Assembly: GCF_017744555.1 (NCBI RefSeq)
Contig: NZ_JAGIBD010000023.1
Span: 1 to 52,532, forward strand
Direction of reading: 5' to 3'
Source: Cellulomonas sp.
Lineage (GTDB): Bacteria > Actinomycetota > Actinomycetes > Actinomycetales > Cellulomonadaceae
DNA length: 52,532 nt
Shown here piece by piece: positions 22,863-32,166 of this stretch (positions are counted from its first letter, which is position 1; each line of letters opens with the position of its first letter). The notes beneath the pieces are model-generated. The model was not told the DNA's origin and searched no databases. It saw only the letters and a program-made list of their open reading frames with translations. The position numbers and the translations under genes are program-made.

Positions 22863-24053
22863 TCATGCGACGACGAGGCAGGGCACGAGCATCTCGTGCC
22901 GGGTGAGCGAGCCGTGCACGCCCACGAGGTCGAGCGACGCGGGGGTCTGGGTCGTCGAGTCGACCACGGTGGCCCGGCCGGTCATCGCGACGACGACCTG
23001 CCCGACCACCGGTTCGACGCGCGGCGTCACCGCCCCGAACCAGCCCGCCGCGACCGCCTGGTCCCGCACGGCGACGACGGCGTGCTCGCCGAGCACGTCC
23101 CGCCAGCGTCCTGCCACCGCCTCGGCGTCGGCACCCCGGTCGAGGTGCAGGTGCAGCGCACGCGGCTCTCCCGCGACGAGCGCGACGTCCTGCGACAGCA
23201 CCGGGTGGGTGCCGGCGTCCCACCGCAGCGCGCGGTCGACGTCGACCATGCCGTGGTCCGCCGTGACGACGAGCACCGTGTCGCGCGGCAGCCGCCGGGC
23301 GAGCCGGCCCAGCTCCGCGTCGAGGTCGGCGAGCGCGTCACCCCACTGGCTCGAGCCCCAGCCATGGTGGTGGCCGGCCTTGTCGACGTCGCCCCAGTAC
23401 AGGTACGCGACGCCGGGCCGCCGCAGGACGTCGAGCGTCGCGTCGACCCTGTCGGCGAGGGCCTCGGCGCTGCGGTAGGCCGCGCCGCGCAGAGCGGCCT
23501 CCGTGAGGCCCGAGCCCGCGAACCGGGCGGGTCCGATGCTGGTGACCGCTGTGCCGGCGCCGACGATCCGCTCGAAGACTGTCGCGGCGGGCTGCCACTC
23601 GCGCGCGGGCGGCAGGCCGGTCCAGGAGACGAGGTTCCCGAGCGTCCCCGTTCCGGGGACCCGCACGGTGTAGCCGAGCATGCCCGTCGAGCCGGGCGGC
23701 TCCGCGAGCCCGAACGTGCCCATCGCGGTCGCCGTCGTCGACGGGAACGTGCTGGTCAGCGGCGTGGAGCCGCCGAGCCGACCGCGCAGGAACGGGGCGT
23801 GCCCGGCACGGTCGGCGAGGTTGGCGAAGCCGAGGCCGTCGACCAGCACGACGCACGCGCGGGACGCCGTCGGCAGGCCGAGCGTCCTGCGCGCGCCCGC
23901 CGCGCCGGGCACCGCGTCGACGCCCAGGGCGTCCGCCACGGCGGGCAGGACCGTCCCGAGGCACGGCCACGACGACCCGGGCAGGACGAGGTCCGCCTCG
24001 GCGAACGGGTCCGCTGCGGCCGGCTCGACCGTCGCGCGCTCGGTCGCGGTCAT
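22863..24053 (-). CDS. Type I phosphodiesterase/nucleotide pyrophosphatase (alkaline phosphatase superfamily)
   Basis: A 396-aa enzyme of the alkaline phosphatase superfamily. Metal ligand VLVDGLG (Asp72) and nucleophile loop TFPSTTATAMG (Thr106) are followed by the second metal cluster YWGDVDKAGHHHG and VTADHGMVDVD. This is the PF01663 pattern. Substrate unknown; family members cleave phosphodiesters or pyrophosphates. No signal peptide, so cytosolic. The ATG at 24053 overlaps the DUF5998 stop by 4 nt (ATGA), so the two are translationally coupled. Confidence 0.92.
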   Translation of the reverse strand: MTATERATVEPAAADPFAEADLVLPGSSWPCLGTVLPAVADALGVDAVPGAAGARRTLGLPTASRACVVLVDGLGFANLADRAGHAPFLRGRLGGSTPLTSTFPSTTATAMGTFGLAEPPGSTGMLGYTVRVPGTGTLGNLVSWTGLPPAREWQPAATVFERIVGAGTAVTSIGPARFAGSGLTEAALRGAAYRSAEALADRVDATLDVLRRPGVAYLYWGDVDKAGHHHGWGSSQWGDALADLDAELGRLARRLPRDTVLVVTADHGMVDVDRALRWDAGTHPVLSQDVALVAGEPRALHLHLDRGADAEAVAGRWRDVLGEHAVVAVRDQAVAAGWFGAVTPRVEPVVGQVVVAMTGRATVVDSTTQTPASLDLVGVHGSLTRHEMLVPCLVVA

Positions 24054-24625
24054 CGCGGCCGGGTGCTCGCCGCCGAGAGGCGACGCGCGAACGCGGCCGC
24101 GGCGAGGACCGAGTCGACACCTTCGGCCGCGGCGCTGACCCTCACGACGACGTCGTCGGGCGTCATCGTGCCCGTGAAGCCGTGGTCGGCGTCGCATGCC
24201 GGGTCGCCGCACGTCGCGGGCTCGAGGTCGACCCGCGACACCGCACCCCACCCGATGACGAGCGTGAGCTCCGTCGCCGGGCTGCCGGCCACGTGCTGCT
24301 CGGGGTTGGGTACGACGTGCGTGACCGCGACCGACCGCAGCTCGGAGAGCGGGACGGTCTCGGTCGTGGCCGACGCGCTCGCCGACGGGTGCTCCGAGTC
24401 GGCGGGGTGGTCGTCGACGTGGGTCACGACCAGGCGCGTCGGCGTGAGCGCGAGCACGGTCACGTGACGGCGGACCTCCGCGGCGTCGAACGTGGTCTCG
24501 GGGTGGACGAGATGGGCGACCACCGGTTCGTCCGCGAGCGCGACGTCGAGGACGTCGGCCACGAGCTCCGGGTAGTAGCCGGCGCGGTGCAGGTCGCCGC
24601 GCAGGTCGTTGGAGACGGCAGGCAC
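24050..24625 (-). CDS. DUF5998 protein
   Basis: A 191-aa actinobacterial protein of the DUF5998 family, recognised by LRGDLHRAGYYPELVADVLD, the VAHLVHPETTFD segment, VLALTPTRLVVTHVDDH and the cysteine-containing DLEPATCGDPACDADHGFTG. It may bind a metal through Cys and His in that block, which is inference. GTG 24625 has GGGAGG about 8 nt upstream. It precedes the phosphodiesterase gene with a 4-nt overlap. The family is commonly found beside this phosphodiesterase in actinobacteria (recall), suggesting a shared task. Confidence 0.85.
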   Translation of the reverse strand: MPAVSNDLRGDLHRAGYYPELVADVLDVALADEPVVAHLVHPETTFDAAEVRRHVTVLALTPTRLVVTHVDDHPADSEHPSASASATTETVPLSELRSVAVTHVVPNPEQHVAGSPATELTLVIGWGAVSRVDLEPATCGDPACDADHGFTGTMTPDDVVVRVSAAAEGVDSVLAAAAFARRLSAASTRPR

Positions 24626-24711
24626 CCGCTCATCCTCCCACCTCGTGGGGCGTCGTCCGGCAGCCCGGCGGGCGGCGCTGTTCCTGTGCCTGCCCGGGAG
24701 GTGTCCGTCCG

Positions 24712-27456
24712 TCACGTGCTGGCCAGCCGTCGGGTGACGTCGGTCCGGTCGGCGGGCGCGAGCGTGGCGCGTGCGCCGAGCACGACGCTGCCGTGCTCCG
24801 AGACGACGATCGGGTTGAGCTCGAGCATCCGCAGCTCGGGCAGGTCGTCGGCCAGCACCGAGACGCGGGAGATCACGTCCTCGAGCGACGCGACGTCGAC
24901 GGGCGGCAGGCCGCGGTAGCCGAACAGCCGCGGTGTGGCGCGGGCGGACCGGACGAGCTCGGCGACGTCGACGTCGGTGACCGGCGGGAAGCCGTAGGTC
25001 ACGTCGCCGAGCAGGTCGGACGCGTCGCCGGCCAGCCCGAAGCTGACGATCGGCCCGAACAGTGGGTCCTCCGCCGTGCGGACGACGCACGCCGACCCGT
25101 GCGGCGCCATCGACTGGACCTCGAGCGGCTCGCCCGTCGCGTCGACGCGGTGCGCGGCGGACAGCGCCAGGACCTCCTCGACGTCGGCGCGCAGCTCGGC
25201 CTCGTCGGCCACGTCGAGGCGCACCCCGCCCAGGTCGGCGCGGTGCCGCAGCGCGGGCACGGTGGTCTTGAGCGCGACGGGCCAGCCGATCGCCCGCGCG
25301 ACGTCGACCGCCTCGTCGGCGTCGTGCACCGGGTACGACGGAAGCACGTCCACGCCGACGGTCGCGAGCAGCTCGCGGGTGCGCAGCGCGTCGAGGGCCA
25401 GCGCGTTCCCGACGCCGGGCTCGCCGAGCCACCGGGCGACCAGCCTGCGCGCCGCGCGGGTGTCGGCGCCGGGCGGGTGCAGCAGCCGTCCCCTGTCTCC
25501 CGCACGCCAGACGGCGTACCGCGCCGCCCGGCCGAGGGCGAGGGCCGCGTCCTCGGGGGTGCTGTAGGCGGGGACGGTCCAGGACCGCCCCGCAGTGTCG
25601 GCGGCGGTGAGCTCGGGGGTGATCCCGTGCAGGTCGAGCACGCACGCGACGGTCGCCTTCCCGGTGGCCGCGGCCGCGCGCGCGACCTCGCCCGGGAGGA
25701 CGGGCGAACCGGTGCCCACGGTCGGGATGCGCACGACGACCACGACGTCGCTCTCGGGGTCGGCGTAGAGCCGCCCGACCGTGGCGCGGACGGTGTCGTC
25801 GTCGGAGTCCTCCGGCAGGAGCTCGACCTGCCCGGACACCTGCAGCCCGCTCGCGGACGCGGCCTCCGCGACGAGCGCGGCGACGGACGCGGACGAGGCG
25901 AGGATCGCCGTGCGGCGTCCGGTGGGGAGCGGCTGGTGCGCGAGGAGCTGCGCGACGTCGAGGAGCTGGTGGGTGTTGTCGACGTGGATGACGCCCGCCT
26001 GGCGCAGGACCTCCTCGAGCGTCCGGGGCGGCGCGTGCGTGGGCCGCACGGCGTGCCCGGGTGGCACGACCTGACCGGACCGCCCGGCGGTGACGACGAT
26101 CACCGGCTTCGTCTGCGCGAGCCGGCGCGCGACCCGGGAGAACTTGCGGGGGTTGCCGATCGACTCCAGGTAGAGGCCGACCACGTCGGTGCCGTCGTCG
26201 TCGCCCCAGAACTGCATGAGGTCGTTGCCCGAGACGTCGGCGCGGTGCCCGGACGAGACGAGCTCGGCGATGCCGAGCCCGCGCCTGCGGACTGCCGCGA
26301 GGAGCGCGACCGCGAGCGGGGCCGACTGGCAGAACAGCCCGATCCGGCCACGGTGCGGCGGCTCGGCGGCGAGCGACGCGTTGAGGGTCACGTCCTCGCG
26401 GAGGCTGAGGAGCCCGTACGACGCGGGCCCGACCACCCGGATGCCGGCACCGTGCGCGGTGCGCAGCAGCGTGCGCTGCAGCGCGAGACCCGCAGGGCCG
26501 GTCTCACCGAAGCCGGCCGACAGCAGCACCACACCGCGCACCCCGATCGCGCCGAGGGACCGCACGACCGCGACCGCGTCGGCCGCGGGCACGGCGACGA
26601 CGGCGAGCTCCACGGGTCCGGGCACGTCCTCGATCGTGGCGTGGCGCGGCACGGCGGGACCGTCGGGGTCGACCGGGACGCCGACGGCGTGCACCGCGAC
26701 GCCGGGCCCGCCGGCGGCGAGGTTCGCCAGCGCGCGGGCGGCCTGGCGGCCTTGCATCGACGACGCAGCGCTGTCCCCCGGTCCGACGACCACCACGGAG
26801 CGGGCCTCGACCAGTGCGCGCATCGACAGCGACTCCGCGCGGTGCTCCCGGTCCGCCATCACGGCGAGCGAGCGGTCGGTCGGGTCGATGTCGAAGCCGA
26901 CCGCGACGATCCCGTCCTCGGTGCGCTGCCTCACCTCGTAGCCGGCCTCGCGGAAGACCGCGATCATCCGCCCGTTCTGCGGGAGGACCTCCGCCACGAA
27001 CCGCCGGACACCCCGTTCACGGGCGGCGGCGGCGAGGTGCTCCAGGAGCACGGAGCCGAGCCCGCGGCCCTGGAGGGCGTCGGCGATGTTGAACGCGACC
27101 TCCGCCTCGTCGGTGCCGACCCGGTCGTAGCGGGCGACGCCGATGATGTGCTCGTCCGAGCTCGCGTCGCTCGCGACCGCGACCAGCGCCACCCGGTCGA
27201 CGTGATCGACCGTGACGAGCCGTTGCAGGTCCCGCTCCGGCAACCGCTGCAGCGGCGCGAAGAACCGCAGGTACGTGGACCGCTCGGACTGCCCGACGTG
27301 GAACGCCTGGAGCGCGTCCGCGTCGCTAGGCCGGATGGGCCGGACGTGCGTCGTGGAGCCGTCCGCCAGGACGACGTCGGCCTCCCACGCGGCCGGGTAC
27401 GCGGGTCGGCCAGACGGGCGGCCCGGTAGGCCGGCGTCCTCTGCGACGACTGCCAT
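24712..27456 (-). CDS. GNAT acetyltransferase fused to acyl-CoA synthetase (NDP-forming)-like domains
   Basis: A 914-aa multidomain protein. An N-terminal GNAT domain (about 31-190) is followed by a CoA-binding Rossmann domain (about 215-345), succinyl-CoA-ligase-like domains (about 365-640; [17 protein letters not shown] near 472 holds the only His in the phospho-His region, in a shortened loop) and an ATP-grasp domain (about 670-905). This is the Pat/AcP layout of protein lysine acetyltransferases, in the GNAT-first order known from actinomycetes. Such enzymes acetylate acetyl-CoA synthetase and other metabolic enzymes, with the synthetase part acting mainly as sensor. The ATG at 27456 has TAGCCT 7 nt upstream. 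It is divergent from the ParC-like gene. Confidence 0.9.
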   Translation of the reverse strand: MAVVAEDAGLPGRPSGRPAYPAAWEADVVLADGSTTHVRPIRPSDADALQAFHVGQSERSTYLRFFAPLQRLPERDLQRLVTVDHVDRVALVAVASDASSDEHIIGVARYDRVGTDEAEVAFNIADALQGRGLGSVLLEHLAAAARERGVRRFVAEVLPQNGRMIAVFREAGYEVRQRTEDGIVAVGFDIDPTDRSLAVMADREHRAESLSMRALVEARSVVVVGPGDSAASSMQGRQAARALANLAAGGPGVAVHAVGVPVDPDGPAVPRHATIEDVPGPVELAVVAVPAADAVAVVRSLGAIGVRGVVLLSAGFGETGPAGLALQRTLLRTAHGAGIRVVGPASYGLLSLREDVTLNASLAAEPPHRGRIGLFCQSAPLAVALLAAVRRRGLGIAELVSSGHRADVSGNDLMQFWGDDDGTDVVGLYLESIGNPRKFSRVARRLAQTKPVIVVTAGRSGQVVPPGHAVRPTHAPPRTLEEVLRQAGVIHVDNTHQLLDVAQLLAHQPLPTGRRTAILASSASVAALVAEAASASGLQVSGQVELLPEDSDDDTVRATVGRLYADPESDVVVVVRIPTVGTGSPVLPGEVARAAAATGKATVACVLDLHGITPELTAADTAGRSWTVPAYSTPEDAALALGRAARYAVWRAGDRGRLLHPPGADTRAARRLVARWLGEPGVGNALALDALRTRELLATVGVDVLPSYPVHDADEAVDVARAIGWPVALKTTVPALRHRADLGGVRLDVADEAELRADVEEVLALSAAHRVDATGEPLEVQSMAPHGSACVVRTAEDPLFGPIVSFGLAGDASDLLGDVTYGFPPVTDVDVAELVRSARATPRLFGYRGLPPVDVASLEDVISRVSVLADDLPELRMLELNPIVVSEHGSVVLGARATLAPADRTDVTRRLAST

Positions 27457-27463
27457 GCTCGCC

Positions 27464-27469
27464 AGGCTA
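27464..27469 (-). promoter_or_regulatory. -10 box 7 nt before the GNAT-synthetase gene
   Basis: TAGCCT on the minus strand ends exactly 7 nt before the ATG, with no ribosome site between: leaderless spacing. Confidence 0.45.
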
Positions 27470-27580
27470 GCGGCGAGACGTCCCGCGTCCGCACCGATCC
27501 GCGCGCCGGTGCAGGAGCGCGCGCCCGGACGGGCCACAATGGTCGCCGCACCACCGACCCGCACCGAGGAGCACAGACGC

Positions 27581-30055
27581 ATGGCGCGCCGCCCCGCGAC
27601 CCCCGACCTGCCCCCCGAGGACCTCGTCGAGCGCATCGTCGACATCGACGTGGCGACCGAGATGGAGGGCTCGTTCCTCGAGTACGCGTACTCGGTCATC
27701 TACTCGCGCGCGCTCCCGGACGCACGCGACGGGATGAAGCCGGTGCAGCGCCGGATCCTGTTCCAGATGTCGGACATGGGCCTGCGGCCCGAGCGCCCGT
27801 ACGTGAAGTCGGCGCGCGTCGTCGGCGAGGTCATGGGCAAGCTCCACCCGCACGGCGACGCCGCGATCTACGACGCGATGGTGCGCCTCGCGCAGCCGTT
27901 CTCGCTGCGCCTGCCGCTCGTCGACGGGCACGGCAACTTCGGCTCGCTCGACGACGGCCCGGCCGCCGCCCGGTACACCGAGGCGCGGATGGCGCCGTCG
28001 GCGATCGCGATGACGGCGGGGCTCGACGAGGACGTCGTCGACTTCGTGCCGAACTACGACAACAAGCTCACGCAGCCCGAGGTGCTGCCCGCCGCGGTGC
28101 CGAACCTGCTGGTCAACGGCGCGTCGGGCATCGCGGTCGGCATGGCCACCAACATGGCGCCGCACAACCTCGTGGAGGTCGTCGCCGCCGCACGCCACCT
28201 CGTGACGCACCCCGACGCGACGCTCGAGGACCTCATGCGGTTCGTCCCGGGGCCGGACCTGCCGTCGGGCGGCAAGATCGTCGGGCTCGACGGCGTCCGC
28301 GACGCGTACCGGACGGGACGCGGCGCGTTCCGCACCCGGGCGACGGCGCGCATCGAGAACGTGACGCCGCGCCGCAAGGGCATCGTCGTCACCGAGCTCC
28401 CGTACACGGTCGGCCCCGAGAAGGTCATCGAGAAGATCAAGGAGGGCGTGCAGTCCAAGAAGCTCTCCGGCATCTCGGACGCCGTCGACCTCACGGATCG
28501 TGTCCACGGCCTGCGCCTCGTGATCGAGGTCAAGACCGGCTTCAACCCCGACGCCGTCCTTGAGCAGCTCTACCGCTACACGCCACTCGAGGACTCGTTC
28601 TCGATCAACAACGTCGCGCTGGTCGACGGCCAGCCCCGCACGCTGGGCCTGCGCGAGCTCCTGCAGGTGTGGGTCGACCACCGCATCTCGGTGGTCCGTC
28701 GGCGCACCACGCACCGCCTCGGCCGCAAGCAGGAACGCCTGCACCTCGTCGAGGGCCTCCTGGTCGCGATCGTCGACATCGACGAGGTCATCCAGGTCAT
28801 CCGCACGTCCGACGACGCCGAGGAGGCCCGCGGGCGCCTGCGCACGGTGTTCGACCTGTCCGACCCGCAGGCCGAGTACATCCTCGAGCTGCGGCTGCGC
28901 CGCCTCACCAAGTTCTCCCGGATCGAGCTCGAGCGCGAGCAGCAGCAGCTGACCGAGGAGATCGCCGAGCTGCAGGCGATCCTCGCGGACGACACCCGGC
29001 TGCGGACCGTCGTCTCGCAGGAGATGGCCGAGGCGGCCGCGACGTACGGCACGCCGCGGCGCACCGTGCTGCTCGAGTCCGCCGGAGGCGCGACCGTCAC
29101 GGGCGCACCCGCCGCACGCGGGTCCGCGGCGCCGCTCGAGATCGCGGACACCGCGTGCTGGGCGCTGCTGTCCGGCACCGGCCTGCTGGCGCGGACCGCG
29201 GGCGACGAGCAGCCGGTACGCGACGCGAGCACCCGCCGGGCCCGGCACGACGTCCTCGCGGCGCAGCTGGCCACCACGGCCCGCGCCGAGATCGGTGCCG
29301 TCACCTCCCGTGGCCGCGTCGTGCGGCTCTCCGTCCTCGACCTGCCCGCTCTGCCGCCGACGGACGGCCACCCGTCGCTGTCGGGCGGCGTGCCGCTCGC
29401 CGAGGTCGTCGCCGTCGAGCCGGGCGAGCAGGTCGTCGCGCTGACGTCGCTCACCGCCGACGCCCCGACGCTCGCGCTGGCCACGGCGCAGGGCACCGTC
29501 AAGCGGGTCGCGCAGGGCGACGTGCCGAACAACAAGGACGCGTGGGAGGTCATCGCGCTCAAGGACGACGACACCGTCGTCGGGGCGGTCCCCGTGAGCG
29601 AGACCGACGAGCTCGTGCTCGTCAGCTCCGACTCGTCGCTGCTGCACTTCCCCGCGTCGTCGGTCCGCCCGCAGGGCCGTGCTGCCGGTGGCATGGCCGG
29701 CATCAAGCTCGCGCCGGGCCAGCGGGTCGTCGCGTTCGCCGCGGTGCCCGAGGACCGCGCGGCCGAGACCGTCCTGGTCACGGTGTCCGGCTCGTCCACG
29801 GCCCTGCCCGGCACGCAGGCGGGCGCCGCGAAGGTCACGCCGTTCGACGTGTACCCCGGCAAGGGCCGTGCCACGGGCGGCGTCCGCTCGCACCGGTTCC
29901 TCAAGGGCGAGGACGCGCTCATCCTGGCGTGGGTCGGCACGGCGCCGGCCTGGGCGAGCGGGTCGGCCGGCCAGCCGATCGACCTGCCCGCACCGGACCC
30001 CCGGCGCGACGGGTCCGGGACACCGCTCGGCGCACCGGTCCACGCCGTCGGCTAG
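27581..30055 (+). CDS. parC: DNA topoisomerase IIA subunit A (ParC-like, second set)
   Basis: An 824-aa type IIA topoisomerase A subunit. The conserved start [24 protein letters not shown]-binding [12 protein letters not shown] and catalytic Tyr132 in AARYTEARM are intact. A coiled coil and C-terminal six-bladed repeat domain follow ([26 protein letters not shown] blades). It matches the decatenating topoisomerase IV-type pair of actinomycetes, not the dnaA-linked gyrase. The quinolone-critical Ser83 position of E. coli GyrA is Ala94. The ATG at 27581 has GAGGAG about 8 nt upstream. Its stop directly abuts that of the YhhN gene. Confidence 0.92.
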   Translation: MARRPATPDLPPEDLVERIVDIDVATEMEGSFLEYAYSVIYSRALPDARDGMKPVQRRILFQMSDMGLRPERPYVKSARVVGEVMGKLHPHGDAAIYDAMVRLAQPFSLRLPLVDGHGNFGSLDDGPAAARYTEARMAPSAIAMTAGLDEDVVDFVPNYDNKLTQPEVLPAAVPNLLVNGASGIAVGMATNMAPHNLVEVVAAARHLVTHPDATLEDLMRFVPGPDLPSGGKIVGLDGVRDAYRTGRGAFRTRATARIENVTPRRKGIVVTELPYTVGPEKVIEKIKEGVQSKKLSGISDAVDLTDRVHGLRLVIEVKTGFNPDAVLEQLYRYTPLEDSFSINNVALVDGQPRTLGLRELLQVWVDHRISVVRRRTTHRLGRKQERLHLVEGLLVAIVDIDEVIQVIRTSDDAEEARGRLRTVFDLSDPQAEYILELRLRRLTKFSRIELEREQQQLTEEIAELQAILADDTRLRTVVSQEMAEAAATYGTPRRTVLLESAGGATVTGAPAARGSAAPLEIADTACWALLSGTGLLARTAGDEQPVRDASTRRARHDVLAAQLATTARAEIGAVTSRGRVVRLSVLDLPALPPTDGHPSLSGGVPLAEVVAVEPGEQVVALTSLTADAPTLALATAQGTVKRVAQGDVPNNKDAWEVIALKDDDTVVGAVPVSETDELVLVSSDSSLLHFPASSVRPQGRAAGGMAGIKLAPGQRVVAFAAVPEDRAAETVLVTVSGSSTALPGTQAGAAKVTPFDVYPGKGRATGGVRSHRFLKGEDALILAWVGTAPAWASGSAGQPIDLPAPDPRRDGSGTPLGAPVHAVG

Positions 30056-30796
30056 CTAGACGAGCACCGTCACGTTGTCGCGCTTCGCGGCCTGCGGGAC
30101 GGTCAGCCCGACCGGCACGGCCGGCGCCCTGCGCTCGGCGAGGTTGTGCCCCAGGACGGCGGCGGTGATCAGCGCCTGCCCGGCGAGGTAGGTGAGCATC
30201 ACCCAGACGTCCTGCCCCGGCAGGTTCCAGCCGGGCACGAACTGCTCGAGCGCGATGAGCGAGTCCGACACGACGAACACGGCCGCGCCGAGGCCCGCGG
30301 TGCGCCCGAGCCCCGTCGCCAGGACCGCCATCGACACGAGGCACCCGCCGTACACCGCCACCGGGAGCAGCAGGTCGCCGGCGTGCGGCGCGCACAGCGC
30401 CACGAGCCCCACGAGCACCGCGCCGTACGGCACGAGCGCGACCGGGTGGCGGTGCACGACGGACCGCCGGACGTACGGCGTGAACGCCACGACGTACACG
30501 AGCTGCGCCGCCAGGAAGCAGCCGACCATCACGAGGAACGCCTGCTCCCCCGCGAACGACGGCAACAGGTCACCGAGCCACGACAGCCCCAGCGCGACCG
30601 CGACGAGGTTCACGAGCCGACCCCGCGGCCACCGCGCCGCCGAGAGCAGCACACCTGCCAGCGCCGGCATCGCGAGCCACTGCGCGACCTCGCCGACGGT
30701 GTCTGCCCCGACAAGCCGTGCGACGAGCAGCACCGCGCTCACGACGACGAACGCCCCGACCCATGCACGTGCGGCGGTGGACAGCGTGCGCACCAC
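30056..30796 (-). CDS. YhhN-family lysoplasmalogenase-like membrane protein
   Basis: A 246-aa membrane protein with about eight transmembrane segments. Family motifs with membrane acidic residues are seen: LGLSWLGDLLP (about 89-99), VYVVAFTPY and FVVSDSLIALEQF (about 186-198). The family includes TMEM86B/YhhN lysoplasmalogenases, which hydrolyse the vinyl-ether bond of lysoplasmalogens. Actinobacterial substrates are not certain. GTG 30796 has GAGGAGG 6 nt upstream; a -10-like TAGCAT lies at 30876-30871. The stop codon abuts the ParC-like stop. Confidence 0.87.
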   Translation of the reverse strand: MVRTLSTAARAWVGAFVVVSAVLLVARLVGADTVGEVAQWLAMPALAGVLLSAARWPRGRLVNLVAVALGLSWLGDLLPSFAGEQAFLVMVGCFLAAQLVYVVAFTPYVRRSVVHRHPVALVPYGAVLVGLVALCAPHAGDLLLPVAVYGGCLVSMAVLATGLGRTAGLGAAVFVVSDSLIALEQFVPGWNLPGQDVWVMLTYLAGQALITAAVLGHNLAERRAPAVPVGLTVPQAAKRDNVTVLV

Positions 30797-30840
30797 AGCG
30801 ACCTCCTCGCGGGCCGGACGGCGTCGCCCGGCATGCCGAT

Positions 30841-30862
30841 GCCCGGACCTCGTCGTCCGGGC
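30841..30862. terminator. Hairpin downstream of the double-GNAT gene
   Basis: A perfect 8-bp stem (GCCCGGAC with GTCCGGGC) and a 6-nt loop, placed between the GNAT gene end and the YhhN promoter. No U-tract. Confidence 0.5.
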
Positions 30863-30870
30863 GTGCGCCG

Positions 30871-30876
30871 ATGCTA
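30871..30876 (-). promoter_or_regulatory. Candidate -10 box of the YhhN gene
   Basis: TAGCAT on the minus strand predicts a leader of about 65 nt that includes the GAGGAGG ribosome site before the GTG at 30796. Confidence 0.35.
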
Positions 30877-30952
30877 ACCCTCGTCGCGCCTGCTCGGGAC
30901 CACGTTCGTCGCGGTCCTCGGGTGGGCTTCGCGGGCCTCGGCAGCGCGTCGC

Positions 30953-31984
30953 TCAGAGCTCGATCGAGTACATGACCTCGCGGTGGGCCGCCTCGAACCC
31001 GAGCCGCTCGTACAGGCCGTGCGCCCCGGACTGGTTCGCGCTGTCGACCCCGAGGGTCGCGTACTCCATGCCGTCCGCCCGGTACGCCTCCATCGCCGCG
31101 ACGAGCAGGCGCGGAGCCAGCCCTCGACGTCGCCATGCCGGCCGGACGCCGAGCAGCTCGACGTAACCGAACGAGAAGCCGTTCACCGCCCAGTCCTGCT
31201 CGTACCGGCCCGACATCAGGTACCCGGCGACCTCACCCGTCGCCTCGTCCAGCGCGACCGTGCTCCACGACGGCGCGAACATGCTGCGGTGCTGCGCCCA
31301 CTGCTCGGCGTTGCGCGGCTCGCTCCCCCAGTGGTCGGCAAACGCCTCGTTGTGCGCGAGCCGGACCTGCTCCTCCAGGTCCGCGGTCCAGGGCGCCAGA
31401 CGGATGCCGGCCGGCGTCTCGACGACGGGCAGCGGCTCGGCGAGCGAGCGTCGCATGTCGTCGTAGTAGCGGATCGCCCGGAACCCGGCTGCGTTCAGCA
31501 GGCGAGCCGTCGCCGTCGCCGAGTCCTGGACGTGCACGGCCAGGCGCCCCGGGACCGGCGCCGTGGAGCGGGCGAGCAGCTGACGCCCCCGACCCTCCGA
31601 CCACGCGAGCACCGCACGGCCCACGCCCCGCCCCCGCCACTGCGGGTCGACTCCGCCGTCGAGGAACGCGCGGATCGTGCGGACGTCCCCCGGCAGCGCC
31701 GTCACCTGCGCGTAGGCGCGCGGGACGCCGTCGGCGTCGAACCCGCCGAGCGTGTCCGTCGCCGGGTCGTGCCAGTCACCGTCGAACCGCTCCTCGGTCT
31801 CCGGCACCGCCGTCCGGTACGGCGCGCCGTCGGCCTCCTCGATCGCGTTGAACAGCCGCGTGAGGGCCTGCGCATCCGTGCGTCTCAGCGGGCGCCACGT
31901 CAGGCCCAGGTCGTCGGGCGGACGCGGCGGCTCCGCCGGGGCGTCGGCACGGTCGACGAGCGGGGACAGCGGCGAGTCGGTCAC
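30953..31984 (-). CDS. Double GNAT-domain acetyltransferase (MshD-like layout)
   Basis: A 343-aa protein with two GNAT domains. The first has PQWRGRGVGRAVLAWSEGRG (acetyl-CoA loop RGRGVG) near 130. The second has GVRPAWRRRGLAPRLLVAAM near 290, ending LYERLGFEA. Mycothiol synthase MshD has this two-domain layout, but similarity elsewhere is too loose to assign that role. GTG 31984 is chosen because AAGG lies 9 nt upstream; the frame could extend to 32050 without a ribosome site. It runs toward a hairpin and the YhhN gene on the same strand. Confidence 0.85.
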   Translation of the reverse strand: MTDSPLSPLVDRADAPAEPPRPPDDLGLTWRPLRRTDAQALTRLFNAIEEADGAPYRTAVPETEERFDGDWHDPATDTLGGFDADGVPRAYAQVTALPGDVRTIRAFLDGGVDPQWRGRGVGRAVLAWSEGRGRQLLARSTAPVPGRLAVHVQDSATATARLLNAAGFRAIRYYDDMRRSLAEPLPVVETPAGIRLAPWTADLEEQVRLAHNEAFADHWGSEPRNAEQWAQHRSMFAPSWSTVALDEATGEVAGYLMSGRYEQDWAVNGFSFGYVELLGVRPAWRRRGLAPRLLVAAMEAYRADGMEYATLGVDSANQSGAHGLYERLGFEAAHREVMYSIEL

Positions 31985-32053
31985 GTTCGCCACCCTTGCG
32001 GCGGCAGGCTCGGACGGCAACCGACTTTCGGACGGCGCGCGCACCGGCACTCA

Positions 32054-32133
32054 TGCGAACGGCAGGCGACCGGCGCGGATGCGGACGACTCGCGAACCGG
32101 CGCGCGTGCGGACGGCGTCCGGGCCGCGCACCA
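32054..32133. repeat. Three degenerate 27-bp tandem units
   Basis: Units begin at 32054, 32080 and 32107, each opening with TGCGRACG and ending in a CCGGCGCG/GCCGCGCA block. They occupy the 182-nt gap between the double-GNAT gene and the ParE-like gene. Identity is partial, so this is an old or composite repeat. Confidence 0.45.
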
Positions 32134-32166
32134 CGCGTCGTCCGCACCGGCCGGCGTGCGGCACCG

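Noticed and set aside
24793..27429. 878-codon open frame antisense to the GNAT-synthetase fusion
   Set aside because: Composition typical of complementary-frame artefacts and no recognisable domain.
27467..30043. 858-codon open frame antisense to the ParC-like gene
   Set aside because: High GC removes stop codons from the complementary frame; the product is Arg/Asp/His-rich low complexity with no domain, while the other strand encodes a full topoisomerase subunit.
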